From Bacillota bacterium (GTDB taxonomy: Bacteria; Bacillota; Clostridia; Clostridiales; Clostridiaceae), in contig JAEXLD010000041.1 of NCBI GenBank assembly GCA_023445445.1, forward strand, positions 131,573 to 195,572: 64,000 nucleotides of DNA. Direction: 5' to 3'. Under the pieces are notes generated by a model that worked only from the letters and a program-made list of their open reading frames with translations, had not been told where the DNA came from and made no database searches. Both the position numbers and the translations under genes were made by a program. Shown piece by piece: positions 51,713-60,087 of the stretch (the first letter of the stretch is position 1; every line of letters begins with the position of its first letter).

Positions 51713-52399
51713 TTACATTTCCTCCTTAAATATATTTAAAATAAAATCTCTACCTTTGCCAGTCCACTTTCTGTCATAAATAATCTTTCCATTATCCAAT
51801 GCTTGTTGTTTTATACTTACAAGCTCCATTTCTGAATACTTACTATAAAGTAACCATGTTCCATTTTGTTTATACTGTATCTTTTTATCTGCTAATAAGT
51901 TATTAAGTTTTGTAGCACTACTTAGTCCAAGCTCTTTAGCTATTTCTGATGTAGTGTATAACTTGTTTTGATGCAATAACTTATCTCTTTGCTTTTCAGC
52001 TTCTAACCTAGCTTGTCTTTCTTCTTTTAATTTAGTTGCTGCTGCAATAAGTAAATCTGGATTATCTAGTAATTCATCTTGTGCATACATTCCATGTTTT
52101 CTTATTGATGGTAATACTTCACTAGTTACCCACTTCTTAAACTTCTTAGCTGTTGGAAGTTTACTACCTAAAACTGCATTATATAATCCACTTTCATTTA
52201 TTAAAGTTGAATTCATATTCATACCCTCCAATTTGGTGGATATGGTTTCATCTTCATCTAATCTACAAGTCATTCTATTTGTTTCAGAGTAGCCTAATGT
52301 GTCGGATACATCTTTTGCTACAAACCAAGTTTCATTATCTTTAGTAAATACTCTTACTTGTCCGAATTCTTCATTATTGAATATTTGCAATTCGTTCAT
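51713..52399 (-). CDS. Phage antirepressor (Bro-N plus KilAC)
   Basis: 228 aa. Bro-N domain (~1-110): QIFNNEEFGQVRVFTKDNET then WFVAKDVSDTLGY and FKKWVTSEVLPSIRKHG. C-terminal KilAC/ANT part (~145-228): TTSEIAKELGLSSATKLNNL and YDRKWTGKGRDF. Counters the repressor or aids early gene control. Located where antirepressors normally are, just after the Cro-like gene. Confidence 0.9.
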   Translation of the reverse strand: MNELQIFNNEEFGQVRVFTKDNETWFVAKDVSDTLGYSETNRMTCRLDEDETISTKLEGMNMNSTLINESGLYNAVLGSKLPTAKKFKKWVTSEVLPSIRKHGMYAQDELLDNPDLLIAAATKLKEERQARLEAEKQRDKLLHQNKLYTTSEIAKELGLSSATKLNNLLADKKIQYKQNGTWLLYSKYSEMELVSIKQQALDNGKIIYDRKWTGKGRDFILNIFKEEM

Positions 52400-52461
52400 A
52401 TATTGTACTCCTTAATATTTATTCTGTATTTTAAACTCCATGGGCAATTCAGCCCTATAAT

Positions 52462-52602
52462 CTATTTGTTTTGCAATCTACTTAAAAGCTCTATCTTTTC
52501 ATCATTATTTAATCTATTGTTTGCTATTTTTGCTAATGCTTTTGCAAGTTTTTTCTCTATTTCCTTAGTATCTTTTGGTAAAACCATAATCACATCATAC
52601 AT
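52462..52602 (-). CDS. Small 46-aa phage protein
   Basis: MYDVIMVLPKDTKEIEKKLA then KALAKIANNRLNNDEKIELL. Helical, basic. GGAGGTAGAGTTT precedes the ATG. Between the Cro-like protein and the antirepressor; function unknown. Confidence 0.55.
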   Translation of the reverse strand: MYDVIMVLPKDTKEIEKKLAKALAKIANNRLNNDEKIELLSRLQNK

Positions 52603-52662
52603 AAACTCTACCTCCAAATAATACTAAATCATTTTATGAGCTCATTTTGGCCTTTGTTACTT

Positions 52663-52908
52663 TTATCCGTTGTTTGTTTTCTTATTTTTAAAATAATTTT
52701 CTTCATCTATCTCCTCCTTGTAACATATATCTTCTAACCCTATCCCTAAAGCTAAAGCTATTTTTTCTACAGTGTTTATTCTTGGATTTTTAGCTTTATT
52801 ATTTAAAATGTCATACAATGTAGCATAAGGCACTCCACTATCTTTAGATAAAGCTAGAATTGATTTATTTTTTTCATACATCTTTTGTTTTAACTTGTCC
52901 AACTTCAT
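52663..52908 (-). CDS. Cro-like XRE regulator
   Basis: 81 aa. HTH: LKQKMYEKNKSILALSKDSG then VPYATLYDILNNKAKNPRIN and VEKIALALGIGLEDIC. First gene of the early leftward operon, divergent from the CI-like gene with shared 14-bp operators in between. It should favour lytic growth by shutting the repressor promoter. Confidence 0.85.
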   Translation of the reverse strand: MKLDKLKQKMYEKNKSILALSKDSGVPYATLYDILNNKAKNPRINTVEKIALALGIGLEDICYKEEIDEENYFKNKKTNNG

Positions 52909-52925
52909 TTGTTCACCCTCCTCTT

Positions 52926-52968
52926 ATCGGTCAACCGATTTAATCTTATTATATATCGTTATACCGAT
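52926..52968 (-). promoter_or_regulatory. Operators O1 and O2 at the early leftward promoter
   Basis: ATCGGTCAACCGAT (52926-52939) is a perfect 6-bp palindrome around CA. ATCGTTATACCGAT (52955-52968) is a one-mismatch copy. They straddle a TATAAT-like -10 on the minus strand, so bound repressor would block early lytic transcription. Confidence 0.8.
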
Positions 52969-53101
52969 AAATAAAACACTTAAATTCTTCTGTAGAGTTT
53001 TATTTTTGGCAAAATATAGTAGTTAAACTTTATATATCTTACTATTTCTTTGTTTTATTCAATTTTTTAGAAAATTCCTTTTTCAATTATATATTTCTGC
53101 A

Positions 53102-53129
53102 TTGAATATTATCGGTAAACTGATATAAT
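53102..53129 (+). promoter_or_regulatory. Repressor promoter with operator O3
   Basis: TTGAAT (53102-53107), 16 bases, TATAAT (53124-53129). Between the boxes lies ATCGGTAAACTGAT (53111-53124), a variant of the O1 palindrome. This should let the repressor or Cro limit cI and integrase expression. Confidence 0.75.
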
Positions 53130-53152
53130 AATATTGATAAGGAGGTTTATAT

Positions 53153-53554
53153 ATGGAAGTATCGGTAATAGGTAAAAATATAAAAAAATTTAGAGAAAAT
53201 AAAGGTTGGTCTCTTGCTAAGCTTAAGAATGAATCAGGTGTTGGCTACGCTACATTACATGATATAGAGAATGGTAAAACACAAACTTTAAATTCAAAAA
53301 ATTTAGAAAAAATCTCTATAGCACTTGAAAAAACACCTGATGAATTAATGGGAATTGATTATGAAGTTATTGAAGTTGAAGTAAGAGATCTTATAAGTAC
53401 AATTAATGCTATCTTTGAATCTGATGAATTAGAATTAGATGGAGTTCCACTTAGCGATTTTGATAAAAAATTCTTAATAGATAACTTTATGAACAATATA
53501 AATTCATTAAGAAATATAAGAAATTATAAAATTACTAAAGAAAGGGATGTTTAG
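53153..53554 (+). CDS. CI-like lysogeny repressor, XRE family, no peptidase domain
   Basis: 133 aa. HTH at ~8-65: GKNIKKFRENKGWSLAKLKN then SGVGYATLHDIENGKTQTLN. The C-terminal ~65 residues are acidic and helical, with no LexA-type Ser/Lys peptidase, so induction is unlikely to be by simple RecA-driven self-cleavage. AAGGAGG precedes the ATG. The integrase gene begins 5 bases after its stop. Confidence 0.85.
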   Translation: MEVSVIGKNIKKFRENKGWSLAKLKNESGVGYATLHDIENGKTQTLNSKNLEKISIALEKTPDELMGIDYEVIEVEVRDLISTINAIFESDELELDGVPLSDFDKKFLIDNFMNNINSLRNIRNYKITKERDV

Positions 53555-53559
53555 TAATA

Positions 53560-55260
53560 ATGAAAATAGTCGGTATATATGGTAGAAAATCAAAATTTAC
53601 TGGCAAAGGTGATTCTATTGAGAATCAAATAGAGATTTGTAAAAATTATATTACTAATATACATGGTAAAGATATTGAATTTCGTATATATGAAGATGAA
53701 GGCTATACTGGAAGCAATTTATTTAGACCTCAATTTTTGAAATTAATGGAAGATATAAAAAATCAAAAAATTGATATGCTTGTTTGCTATAAACTTGATA
53801 GAATTAGCAGAAATGTAGCTGATTTTTCCTCTACTCTAGACCTATTAACAGAAAACAAATGTTCTTTTATAAGTGTATCAGAACAATTTGATACAACTAC
53901 ACCAATGGGTAGAGCTATGATTTATATAGCTAGTGTTTTCGCTCAACTTGAAAGAGAAACTATTGCGGAAAGAGTAACTGATAATATGCTTGAAATGGCT
54001 AAAAACGGAAAATGGACTGGTGGAAAATTACCTTTAGGTTTTGAATCACAAAAGATAGAATATATTGATGAAAATGGAAATACAAGAGAATATACTAAAT
54101 TAATCAAAAATACTGAAGAAAGTGAGTTTGTTGAACTACTTTATAATAAATACTTAGAATTAGGAAGTCTCCACCAACTAGAAGTCTTTACATATCAAAA
54201 TAATTTAAAATCTAAAAGTGATATTTTACTTGAAAAATCTAGTTTAAGTTTAATATTAAGAAATCCTATTTATGTAAAATCTACTAATGAGGTTATTAAT
54301 TATTTAAAAGAAAATAATTGGCTCGTTTATGGTGATGCAGATGGAATTCATTCATTGTTAACATATAATAAAACTCAGCAGATAAAAAGAAATGGAAAAT
54401 CTACAAAAATTAAAAAACCATTAAATGAAAGAATAGCTGCTATGAGTTCTGTTGAAGGCTTTATTGATGCAGACTTATGGCTGAATGTTCAGAATCAACT
54501 AGATGGGAATAAAGATAAATTTCCTAGATTAGGTAAAACAAATAATGCTTTACTAACTGGAAAACTACGTTGTGGTTGTTGTGAAGAATATATGTTAGTT
54601 CAACATGGAAAAATATCTAAGTCAACTGGATTAAAGTTATTTTATTATACCTGTTCTCTAAAGAGAAGATCTAAACGAAAACTTTGTAACAATAGTAATG
54701 CCAATGCTTCTGAAATTGAGAAATCAGTTTTATTTTCACTTAAACAATTAGCTGTAAATAAAAAAATCTTTATTGATGAATTAAAAAAGGATTTTAAAAC
54801 ATCTAATGCTGATATTAAAGCTGAAAAAACATCTTTAGAAAAATTAATTACTCAAAAGAAAAAGCAAATTGATAATTTAGTTAATAAGTTGTCTTTAGAC
54901 AATGATATAGATGATATTTTAATGGATAGAATAAAAATATTAAAAAAAGAAATATATGAATTGGAACAGAAAACATTAACTTTATCATATGAAAAAGAGA
55001 GTAAACTTATTAACAATTTAAACATTGAATTAATTGAAAATTTACTAGATAAATGTGAGAGAATCGAAGAATTAACTAGAGACGAACAAAAAGAACTGAT
55101 AGATATACTTATAGATAAAATATACTGGTTTGGTCCTGATGATGATCCTGATGGTAATAAAAAAGGTTCAATAAAAATTAAATTCAGTGGCACTGATAAT
55201 GGTGAACTAATAGAATCTAGGTTGCAGTTTAGTTCACCTAGCATGTCCTGTATCCAATAA
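53560..55260 (+). CDS. int: Large serine integrase; C terminus altered by integration
   Basis: 566 aa in the lysogen. Resolvase catalytic domain (~1-150) with Ser 11 in VGIYGRKSKF, RISRNVADF and FAQLERETIAERV; recombinase domain (~160-300); zinc ribbon with LRCGCCEEYM (~337) and TCSL...CNN (~363-375); long coiled coil (~390-500); beta segment KGSIKIKFSG. Codons 554-561 lie in the attR arm, and the last residues MSCIQ come from the core and host DNA. In the circle the frame would continue through 18046-18339, giving 658 aa. Probably read from the cI promoter. Confidence 0.95.
   Translation: MKIVGIYGRKSKFTGKGDSIENQIEICKNYITNIHGKDIEFRIYEDEGYTGSNLFRPQFLKLMEDIKNQKIDMLVCYKLDRISRNVADFSSTLDLLTENKCSFISVSEQFDTTTPMGRAMIYIASVFAQLERETIAERVTDNMLEMAKNGKWTGGKLPLGFESQKIEYIDENGNTREYTKLIKNTEESEFVELLYNKYLELGSLHQLEVFTYQNNLKSKSDILLEKSSLSLILRNPIYVKSTNEVINYLKENNWLVYGDADGIHSLLTYNKTQQIKRNGKSTKIKKPLNERIAAMSSVEGFIDADLWLNVQNQLDGNKDKFPRLGKTNNALLTGKLRCGCCEEYMLVQHGKISKSTGLKLFYYTCSLKRRSKRKLCNNSNANASEIEKSVLFSLKQLAVNKKIFIDELKKDFKTSNADIKAEKTSLEKLITQKKKQIDNLVNKLSLDNDIDDILMDRIKILKKEIYELEQKTLTLSYEKESKLINNLNIELIENLLDKCERIEELTRDEQKELIDILIDKIYWFGPDDDPDGNKKGSIKIKFSGTDNGELIESRLQFSSPSMSCIQ
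55219..55246. other. attR: phage-side attP arm and 6-bp core
   Basis: Arm at 55219-55239, inverted partner of 18053-18073 with one mismatch over 21 bases; core GCATGT at 55241-55246. The whole arm is also coding sequence of the integrase. To the right is host flavin oxidoreductase sequence. Confidence 0.92.
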
Positions 55261-56028
55261 AATTATATTTTCTGCAAATTCCTTTAAAGCATATTGTTGG
55301 CATACCTTAGCATTAAGCTTATCGTAGTTAATATCTTCAGATGGTACTTCTAATATAACACATCCAGTGCTATCTAGCTGTTCAACAATGTCTTTTGATA
55401 AACTTTCCTTAGCTAATTTGCAGGAACCAGAAATTGCTCCTAAGGTATCCTCATCCCTTTCTCCCTGTATATCTGATACTCCACATCTCTCACTTATGCT
55501 AAGCCTTGGCCCAAAGGCTGGGCATCTTAAAATACACATTGAACATCCATTTCCATACCTTAAACAATTCCCCATTGGTCCTGTAGTTCCTGTGGTTTCT
55601 ATAAATACATCCCCCTCTTCATAGCTACCATCACTAAGATATATTCCTTTTATTCTTTTGCCTTCTAACTTAACATCAGTAACTCTATTTTCTATATGAA
55701 TAATAATACCCATGTTTTCTAAATACTTACTGATCTTACCTTCAATTAAATTCACATCATATAATGTAGCATGCTTGTGGCCTGGAAACTCTATATCCTT
55801 ATGTCTTGCAGTATTATCAACAATATCTATTAAATCTCCGGCACCAAGATTTATTAATTCTTCAGAGGCCGTCCATCTTCCGTTATTCCTCATTATGCCT
55901 CCAACATTGCCGAGTCCTAATAATAAATCAGTTTTTTCATATAAATGAACTTCAGCCCCTGCTTTCTTTGCAGTTATTGCAGATGCACAGCCAGCCCATC
56001 CTCCCCCAACAATAATAACCTTTATCAT
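55234..56028 (-). pseudogene. Flavin oxidoreductase, N-terminal part cut by the prophage
   Basis: 264 codons, the last one and the stop contributed by phage DNA. FAD-binding start IKVIIVGGGWAGCASAITAK (GxGxxG), DVFIETTGTTGPMGNC, and a Cys cluster CLRYGNGCSMCILRCPAF that may hold an iron-sulphur centre. Lacks the C-terminal FAD-domain strand now at 17.5-18.0 kb, so inactive as it stands. The precise in-frame join of the two halves shows the gene was intact before integration. Start overlaps the stop of the electron-transfer partner (4 bases). Confidence 0.92.
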
Positions 56029-57017
56029 ATAAACCTTCTCCCTTCAAATACCTTTCTTGGATCTGTTTGTACTTTACAAAATCTTTTTACTCTATGTCCT
56101 GAAAATCTAGCGGTACAGCTTCCACATATTCCTTCTCCACAACACATTTTAATATTATTACAGCATGAAAGCTTAATATCTTCTCTATCTATACTATTTA
56201 GATAATCTATTAGCTTTACACTTAATATATCTGCCCCTGCAATATGAATATATTCTATATTCTTTTCAGATAATAGATTTTTAATTATTACTTTTGCTTC
56301 ATCACTAATTTCTCCTTTATCTATTAAGGTTTCATTAATAATTTCAACTTCATAATCATTAAGATACTCTTTTACATAATTATCTTTATAAGGTGATTTA
56401 TCTAGGATTAATATTATTTTATTTTTATTTTGATGTAATTTTCTAATAACAGGAATCATTGGAGCCATTCCTATTCCTCTAGCTAGTATTAATACATTAT
56501 TATTTATTTGAGTTTTTAAATTGTTTAATCCAAATACTCCATTCCAATAAGGACCTCTTATAGTTAATATGCTACCTTCTTTTACGTTTAATAAATTTTT
56601 TGTCTTTATTCCTCTTATTTCTATCATAATAGATATAATATTGTTTTCTATATCAGACTCTAATATAGATATAGGCACATCAAAATATATATTATTTTCA
56701 TCTGGTCTAATAAATATAAAGCTACCTGCTTTAACTAAATCTATTGCTAATTTGTGAGGGACTTCAAACTTAATTAATAATAAATCTTTTTCATATAGTT
56801 CTGTTTCTTTAATTAAACAATTATATGTTTTTCTTCCTTCTTTAGCTTTAGAACTATTATTAATGAATTCGTGATATATACAAACCCCCTTCCAGTTTAA
56901 ACAATCACAAAAACAACTTCCCTGCAATTGTGAGCAAACTATGCATTCACCTGCTTCAGCTAGCTTACAGGGGCAAAATTCTGTTCCAGAATCAATACAT
57001 TCTACAATTTCCCTCAT
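56025..57017 (-). CDS. Ferredoxin-reductase-like electron transfer protein (partner of the split flavoprotein)
   Basis: 330 aa from the ATG at 57017 (GGAGAG upstream). N-terminal Cys-rich part (FCPCKLAEAGECIVCSQLQG, then CFCDCLNWKGVC). FAD-binding beta barrel (~65-165) with IRGPYWNGVFG, an NAD-binding lobe with ILARGIGMAPMIPVIRKL, and a C-terminal 2Fe-2S cluster site CCNNIKMCCGEGICGSC. Resembles dihydroorotate dehydrogenase electron-transfer subunits. Coupled by overlap to the flavoprotein gene, so the two likely form one complex. Confidence 0.82.
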   Translation of the reverse strand: MREIVECIDSGTEFCPCKLAEAGECIVCSQLQGSCFCDCLNWKGVCIYHEFINNSSKAKEGRKTYNCLIKETELYEKDLLLIKFEVPHKLAIDLVKAGSFIFIRPDENNIYFDVPISILESDIENNIISIMIEIRGIKTKNLLNVKEGSILTIRGPYWNGVFGLNNLKTQINNNVLILARGIGMAPMIPVIRKLHQNKNKIILILDKSPYKDNYVKEYLNDYEVEIINETLIDKGEISDEAKVIIKNLLSEKNIEYIHIAGADILSVKLIDYLNSIDREDIKLSCCNNIKMCCGEGICGSCTARFSGHRVKRFCKVQTDPRKVFEGRRFI

Positions 57018-57095
57018 TATTCTATATCTCTCCAAAGATTTCTTATACAATATTAGATTATTTATTATAATTTATTTTGTTACAATCTTAGTAAT

Positions 57096-57121
57096 AAAAA
57101 ATAGAGGCAAGTAAGCCTCTA
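57096..57121 (-). terminator. Terminator after the carboxypeptidase gene
   Basis: AGAGGC and GCCTCT pair around AAGTAA; on the minus strand TATTTTTTATTAC follows. Confidence 0.8.
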
Positions 57122-58291
57122 TCTTTCACCTATTATTATTCTTTCTAATTCTTCTTTGCTTATATTTATATTACTTATTAAAGGAAACTTACTTTTTTCA
57201 TATACCTTTTCTTTAATGGATATTTTTCCTAGTATATGTCCCTCTTCTATGTCAAGTATTGGCTTGAAAACTTCTACTTCTACAACATCACTTTCTTTAT
57301 AACCATAAGTTAAATCTTCTTCATTTATAATTTTCCCCAACCCTGCAAGTTTTTCTTCCTCTAATATTTTTTTGTTATTTTTATTGATAAACTCATTACT
57401 TTTTATAACGTAATTGTATATTTTCTCTGTAACATTCCATCTATCAACACAATTTAATACAACTATTATAATATTTTTTCCATTATGATTTATAGATGAA
57501 ACTAAACACTTGCCAGCACCACCTGTATATCCAGTTTTTACACCGTTGGCACCTGGTATTTTATACAATATCTTATTAATATTTTGATAATCTCTAGTGA
57601 AATTATACTTATCCTTATATATTACCTTTTCTCCTACACATTCTCTAAAAACATCATATTCCATAGCTTTTGATGTTAAAATTGCTAAGTCATAGGCAGA
57701 TGAATAATGTTTTGGACTATCTAGACCATGAGGTGATTCAAAATGCGAATCTAATAATCCTACTGTCTTTGCAAAATTATTCATAATATTAGAAAATCCT
57801 TCAATTGATCCTCCAATATCTTCTGCAATAGCTATAGCAGCATCATTACCTGATCTAAACATCAATCCAAATAATAATTCTCTCATAGTTATTTCTTCAC
57901 CTGCTGCATATCCTACTGTTGAGCCCCTAATAGATGAAGCATTTTTACTTATGGTTACTTTTCTTTCTAAGTCACCATAATTTATTGCTATAAGGGCAGT
58001 TAAAATTTTAGTAGTACTTGCCATAGGTACTATTTCATATCCATTTTGATTCCATAATACTTCATTAGTTTCAGCATCTATTGCAATAGCATTTCTAGCA
58101 GAAACTTTTAATGGAGAATTAATATTAACTTCATCTAAAGATATATCTATAGACTCTTCTTCAAGTATATCAATTGATTCATAGTCATTATCAATATTAT
58201 CATCAGTAACAGCTTTAACTGAATATATATTACATGTAAATGTCAATAATACTAATAAAATAGTTGCTAAAACTTTTTTTATATTTTTCAT
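57119..58291 (-). CDS. D-alanyl-D-alanine carboxypeptidase (S11 family)
   Basis: 390 aa. Signal peptide KKVLATILLVLLTFTCNIYS; an acidic stretch (~28-55); penicillin-binding motifs S92-TTK95, SGN at 147-149 and KTG at 252-254; a C-terminal beta domain (~300-385). Trims the terminal D-Ala of peptidoglycan stem peptides outside the membrane. The final C-terminal amphipathic anchor is not obvious. Similar to sporulation carboxypeptidases (DacB/DacF). It is paralogous to the dacF gene 3 kb away. Confidence 0.9.
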   Translation of the reverse strand: MKNIKKVLATILLVLLTFTCNIYSVKAVTDDNIDNDYESIDILEEESIDISLDEVNINSPLKVSARNAIAIDAETNEVLWNQNGYEIVPMASTTKILTALIAINYGDLERKVTISKNASSIRGSTVGYAAGEEITMRELLFGLMFRSGNDAAIAIAEDIGGSIEGFSNIMNNFAKTVGLLDSHFESPHGLDSPKHYSSAYDLAILTSKAMEYDVFRECVGEKVIYKDKYNFTRDYQNINKILYKIPGANGVKTGYTGGAGKCLVSSINHNGKNIIIVVLNCVDRWNVTEKIYNYVIKSNEFINKNNKKILEEEKLAGLGKIINEEDLTYGYKESDVVEVEVFKPILDIEEGHILGKISIKEKVYEKSKFPLISNINISKEELERIIIGER

Positions 58292-58407
58292 ATTATCACC
58301 TTCTATACTACCATCTAAAAATAGTTTGTTCTAAAAGATAATTTTTAAACATAATTTTAAAATTTTCTATATAAGATAATTTTAAAATTTAATGAAAGGA
58401 TTTAATA

Positions 58408-58986
58408 ATGAAGTTAATCATTATAGTTATAATTATATTATTAATATTATTTTTACCTTTACCTATAAAAATTAAATTAGAGTACATAGATAAGAACTTA
58501 ATAATAAAACTATATAAACATACCATTTTTTCATCTAAAAATGGAGTTGAAAATAAATATTTAAAGAAATTATTAAAAAAGAAGCCTGACATAAAAAACA
58601 ATAAAACAAACTCAAAATTACAAAAAAAATACAATAAGAAAATTTCATATAAAAATCTATATAGAAACCTTTCTAAAAATAGATTAAAGCCAAAAATTAA
58701 AATTAAAGTTTCACTTTCTTATGGAATTGATGATGCTGCAGCTTCTGCTATATTATATGGGCTTCTTTGTAATATACCTACTATTTTATATTTTATATTA
58801 AGTATAATTTTTAAGGTTAAAGATTTATCCTTTGATATTGATCCTAAATTCAACTCAACTTTATTAACTTTTGGAATTACTAGTATATTTTACTTTAATA
58901 TAGCTAATATTATATGTATATTATTCTTATTATTTAAAAGTAAAGAAAATAAGGAGGTGGCTCCCAATTTAGGGAGAAATATATGA
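58408..58986 (+). CDS. DUF2953 family protein
   Basis: 192 aa. Membrane helix IIIVIIILLILFLPLPIKIK at the N terminus, a basic middle, then SYGIDDAAASAILYGLLCNI (the conserved DUF2953 piece) and a C-terminal helix NIICILFLLF. Regularly found upstream of ytfJ in spore formers. Function not established. Its stop overlaps the ytfJ start by 4 bases. Confidence 0.8.
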   Translation: MKLIIIVIIILLILFLPLPIKIKLEYIDKNLIIKLYKHTIFSSKNGVENKYLKKLLKKKPDIKNNKTNSKLQKKYNKKISYKNLYRNLSKNRLKPKIKIKVSLSYGIDDAAASAILYGLLCNIPTILYFILSIIFKVKDLSFDIDPKFNSTLLTFGITSIFYFNIANIICILFLLFKSKENKEVAPNLGRNI

Positions 58987-59441
58987 CAAATCAACATCCT
59001 GTTGAAAGTTTAATGAAAAGTACCATGGAAAATTTAAAAGAAATGATAGATGTTAATACTGTAATTGGTGATGCAGTAGAAACAAAAGATGGAAGCTATA
59101 TAATTCCAATATCAAAAGTAACCTTTGGATTTGTTTCTGGTGGAAGTGAGTTTGGAAATGTATGTATTGGCCCTGGAGATAATATGTCAAGTCATCCATT
59201 TGGTGGTGGTTCTGGTGCTGGAATTACAGTTAAACCTGTAGCCTTTTTGGTTTTAAGGAAAGACGTTGTAAGAATATTACCAGTAGAGCAAAATAATACC
59301 TATGATAGAATAGTAGATTCTATACCTCAAATTATAGATACTATAAAAGGCTTTTTTAATGAAGATAAAGATAATAAAAATAAATGCGAAGAAGAATCAC
59401 CTATAGATAATTGTGATTCCTCTTCAAATAACTTTCATTAA
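58983..59441 (+). CDS. ytfJ: YtfJ/GerW family sporulation protein
   Basis: 152 aa. HPVESLMKSTMENLKEMIDV, then VIGDAVETKDGSYIIPISKV and TFGFVSGGSEFG, the family hallmark, followed by the glycine loop PFGGGSGAGITVKPVAFLVL. In Bacillus the homologue is made in the forespore and is needed for normal germination. Supports a spore-forming host. Confidence 0.92.
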   Translation: MTNQHPVESLMKSTMENLKEMIDVNTVIGDAVETKDGSYIIPISKVTFGFVSGGSEFGNVCIGPGDNMSSHPFGGGSGAGITVKPVAFLVLRKDVVRILPVEQNNTYDRIVDSIPQIIDTIKGFFNEDKDNKNKCEEESPIDNCDSSSNNFH

Positions 59442-59443
59442 TT

Positions 59444-59485
59444 AATATAAGATATATTTTAGAAATCTAAAATATATCTTATATT
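59444..59485. terminator. Bidirectional terminator with 19-bp perfect stem
   Basis: 59444-59462 and 59467-59485 are exact reverse complements around an AAAT loop, between convergent ytfJ and scpB. The scpB stop codon lies inside the right arm. Confidence 0.9.
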
Positions 59486-60087
59486 TCTTTTATAATTTCA
59501 GTCATATTTTCTATAATCTCATCATTTTTATTATCATATAAATCTAATGAAGGTAATTCATTTAATTCCTTTAATCCAAATTGTCTTAAAAACTCATCTG
59601 TTGTTCCAAATAAGATTGGTCTTCCTGGAACTTCTAATCTACCAACTTCTCTAATTAAATCTTTTTCTAAAAGTCTATGTAAGGCACTTTCAGATTTAAC
59701 TCCTCTTATTTCATCTATATCAACTCTTGTAATTGGCTGTTTATATGCTATTATAGCTAAACTTTCTAAAGAAGCTTGGGATAAGGATTGTCTTTTGTTC
59801 TTTCTTAATAGTTTTTGTATATAATCACTGTTTTCAGCCTTAGTTACTAATTGAAATTCTCCGTTTATAGAAATTAACTTTATTCCTCTTTTTTCTTCTT
59901 CATATTCATCTTGCATTTCATCTAATATACCCTTAACTATTTTAGTTGAAACCTCTAATGTATTGCTTAAATCTCTAATAGTTAAAGGCTCTCCACTTAC
60001 AAATAGAAGTGATTCTATTGATGACTTTAGCATAGGCTTTGATGATATTTCTTCAAACTCATATTGTGCTGCATCTATATTACTCAT
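59479..60087 (-). CDS. scpB: Segregation and condensation protein B
   Basis: 202 aa. Two winged-helix parts: SSIESLLFVSGEPLTIRDLS near ~20 and QSLSQASLESLAIIAYKQPI then TRVDIDEIRGVKSESALHRL, ending GRPILFGTTDEFLRQFGL. Partner of ScpA and SMC in chromosome condensation. Overlaps scpA by 8 bases, as is usual. Confidence 0.95.
   Translation of the reverse strand: MSNIDAAQYEFEEISSKPMLKSSIESLLFVSGEPLTIRDLSNTLEVSTKIVKGILDEMQDEYEEEKRGIKLISINGEFQLVTKAENSDYIQKLLRKNKRQSLSQASLESLAIIAYKQPITRVDIDEIRGVKSESALHRLLEKDLIREVGRLEVPGRPILFGTTDEFLRQFGLKELNELPSLDLYDNKNDEIIENMTEIIKEI

Larger units (their letters stand above)
18044..55246. mobile_element. Complete siphovirus-type prophage, 37.2 kb
   Basis: Bounded by a 6-bp repeat GCATGT (18044-18049 and 55241-55246) inside a split host gene, with the serine integrase gene at the right edge. 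All modules are present: lysogeny (+ strand, right), antirepressor, replication, a late regulator, HNH/terminase/portal/protease/HK97 capsid, long-tail genes, and holin/endolysin, all on the minus strand. An accessory block of about 7 kb lies between the endolysin and attL. No structural gene looks broken, so the phage may be inducible. Confidence 0.95.
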
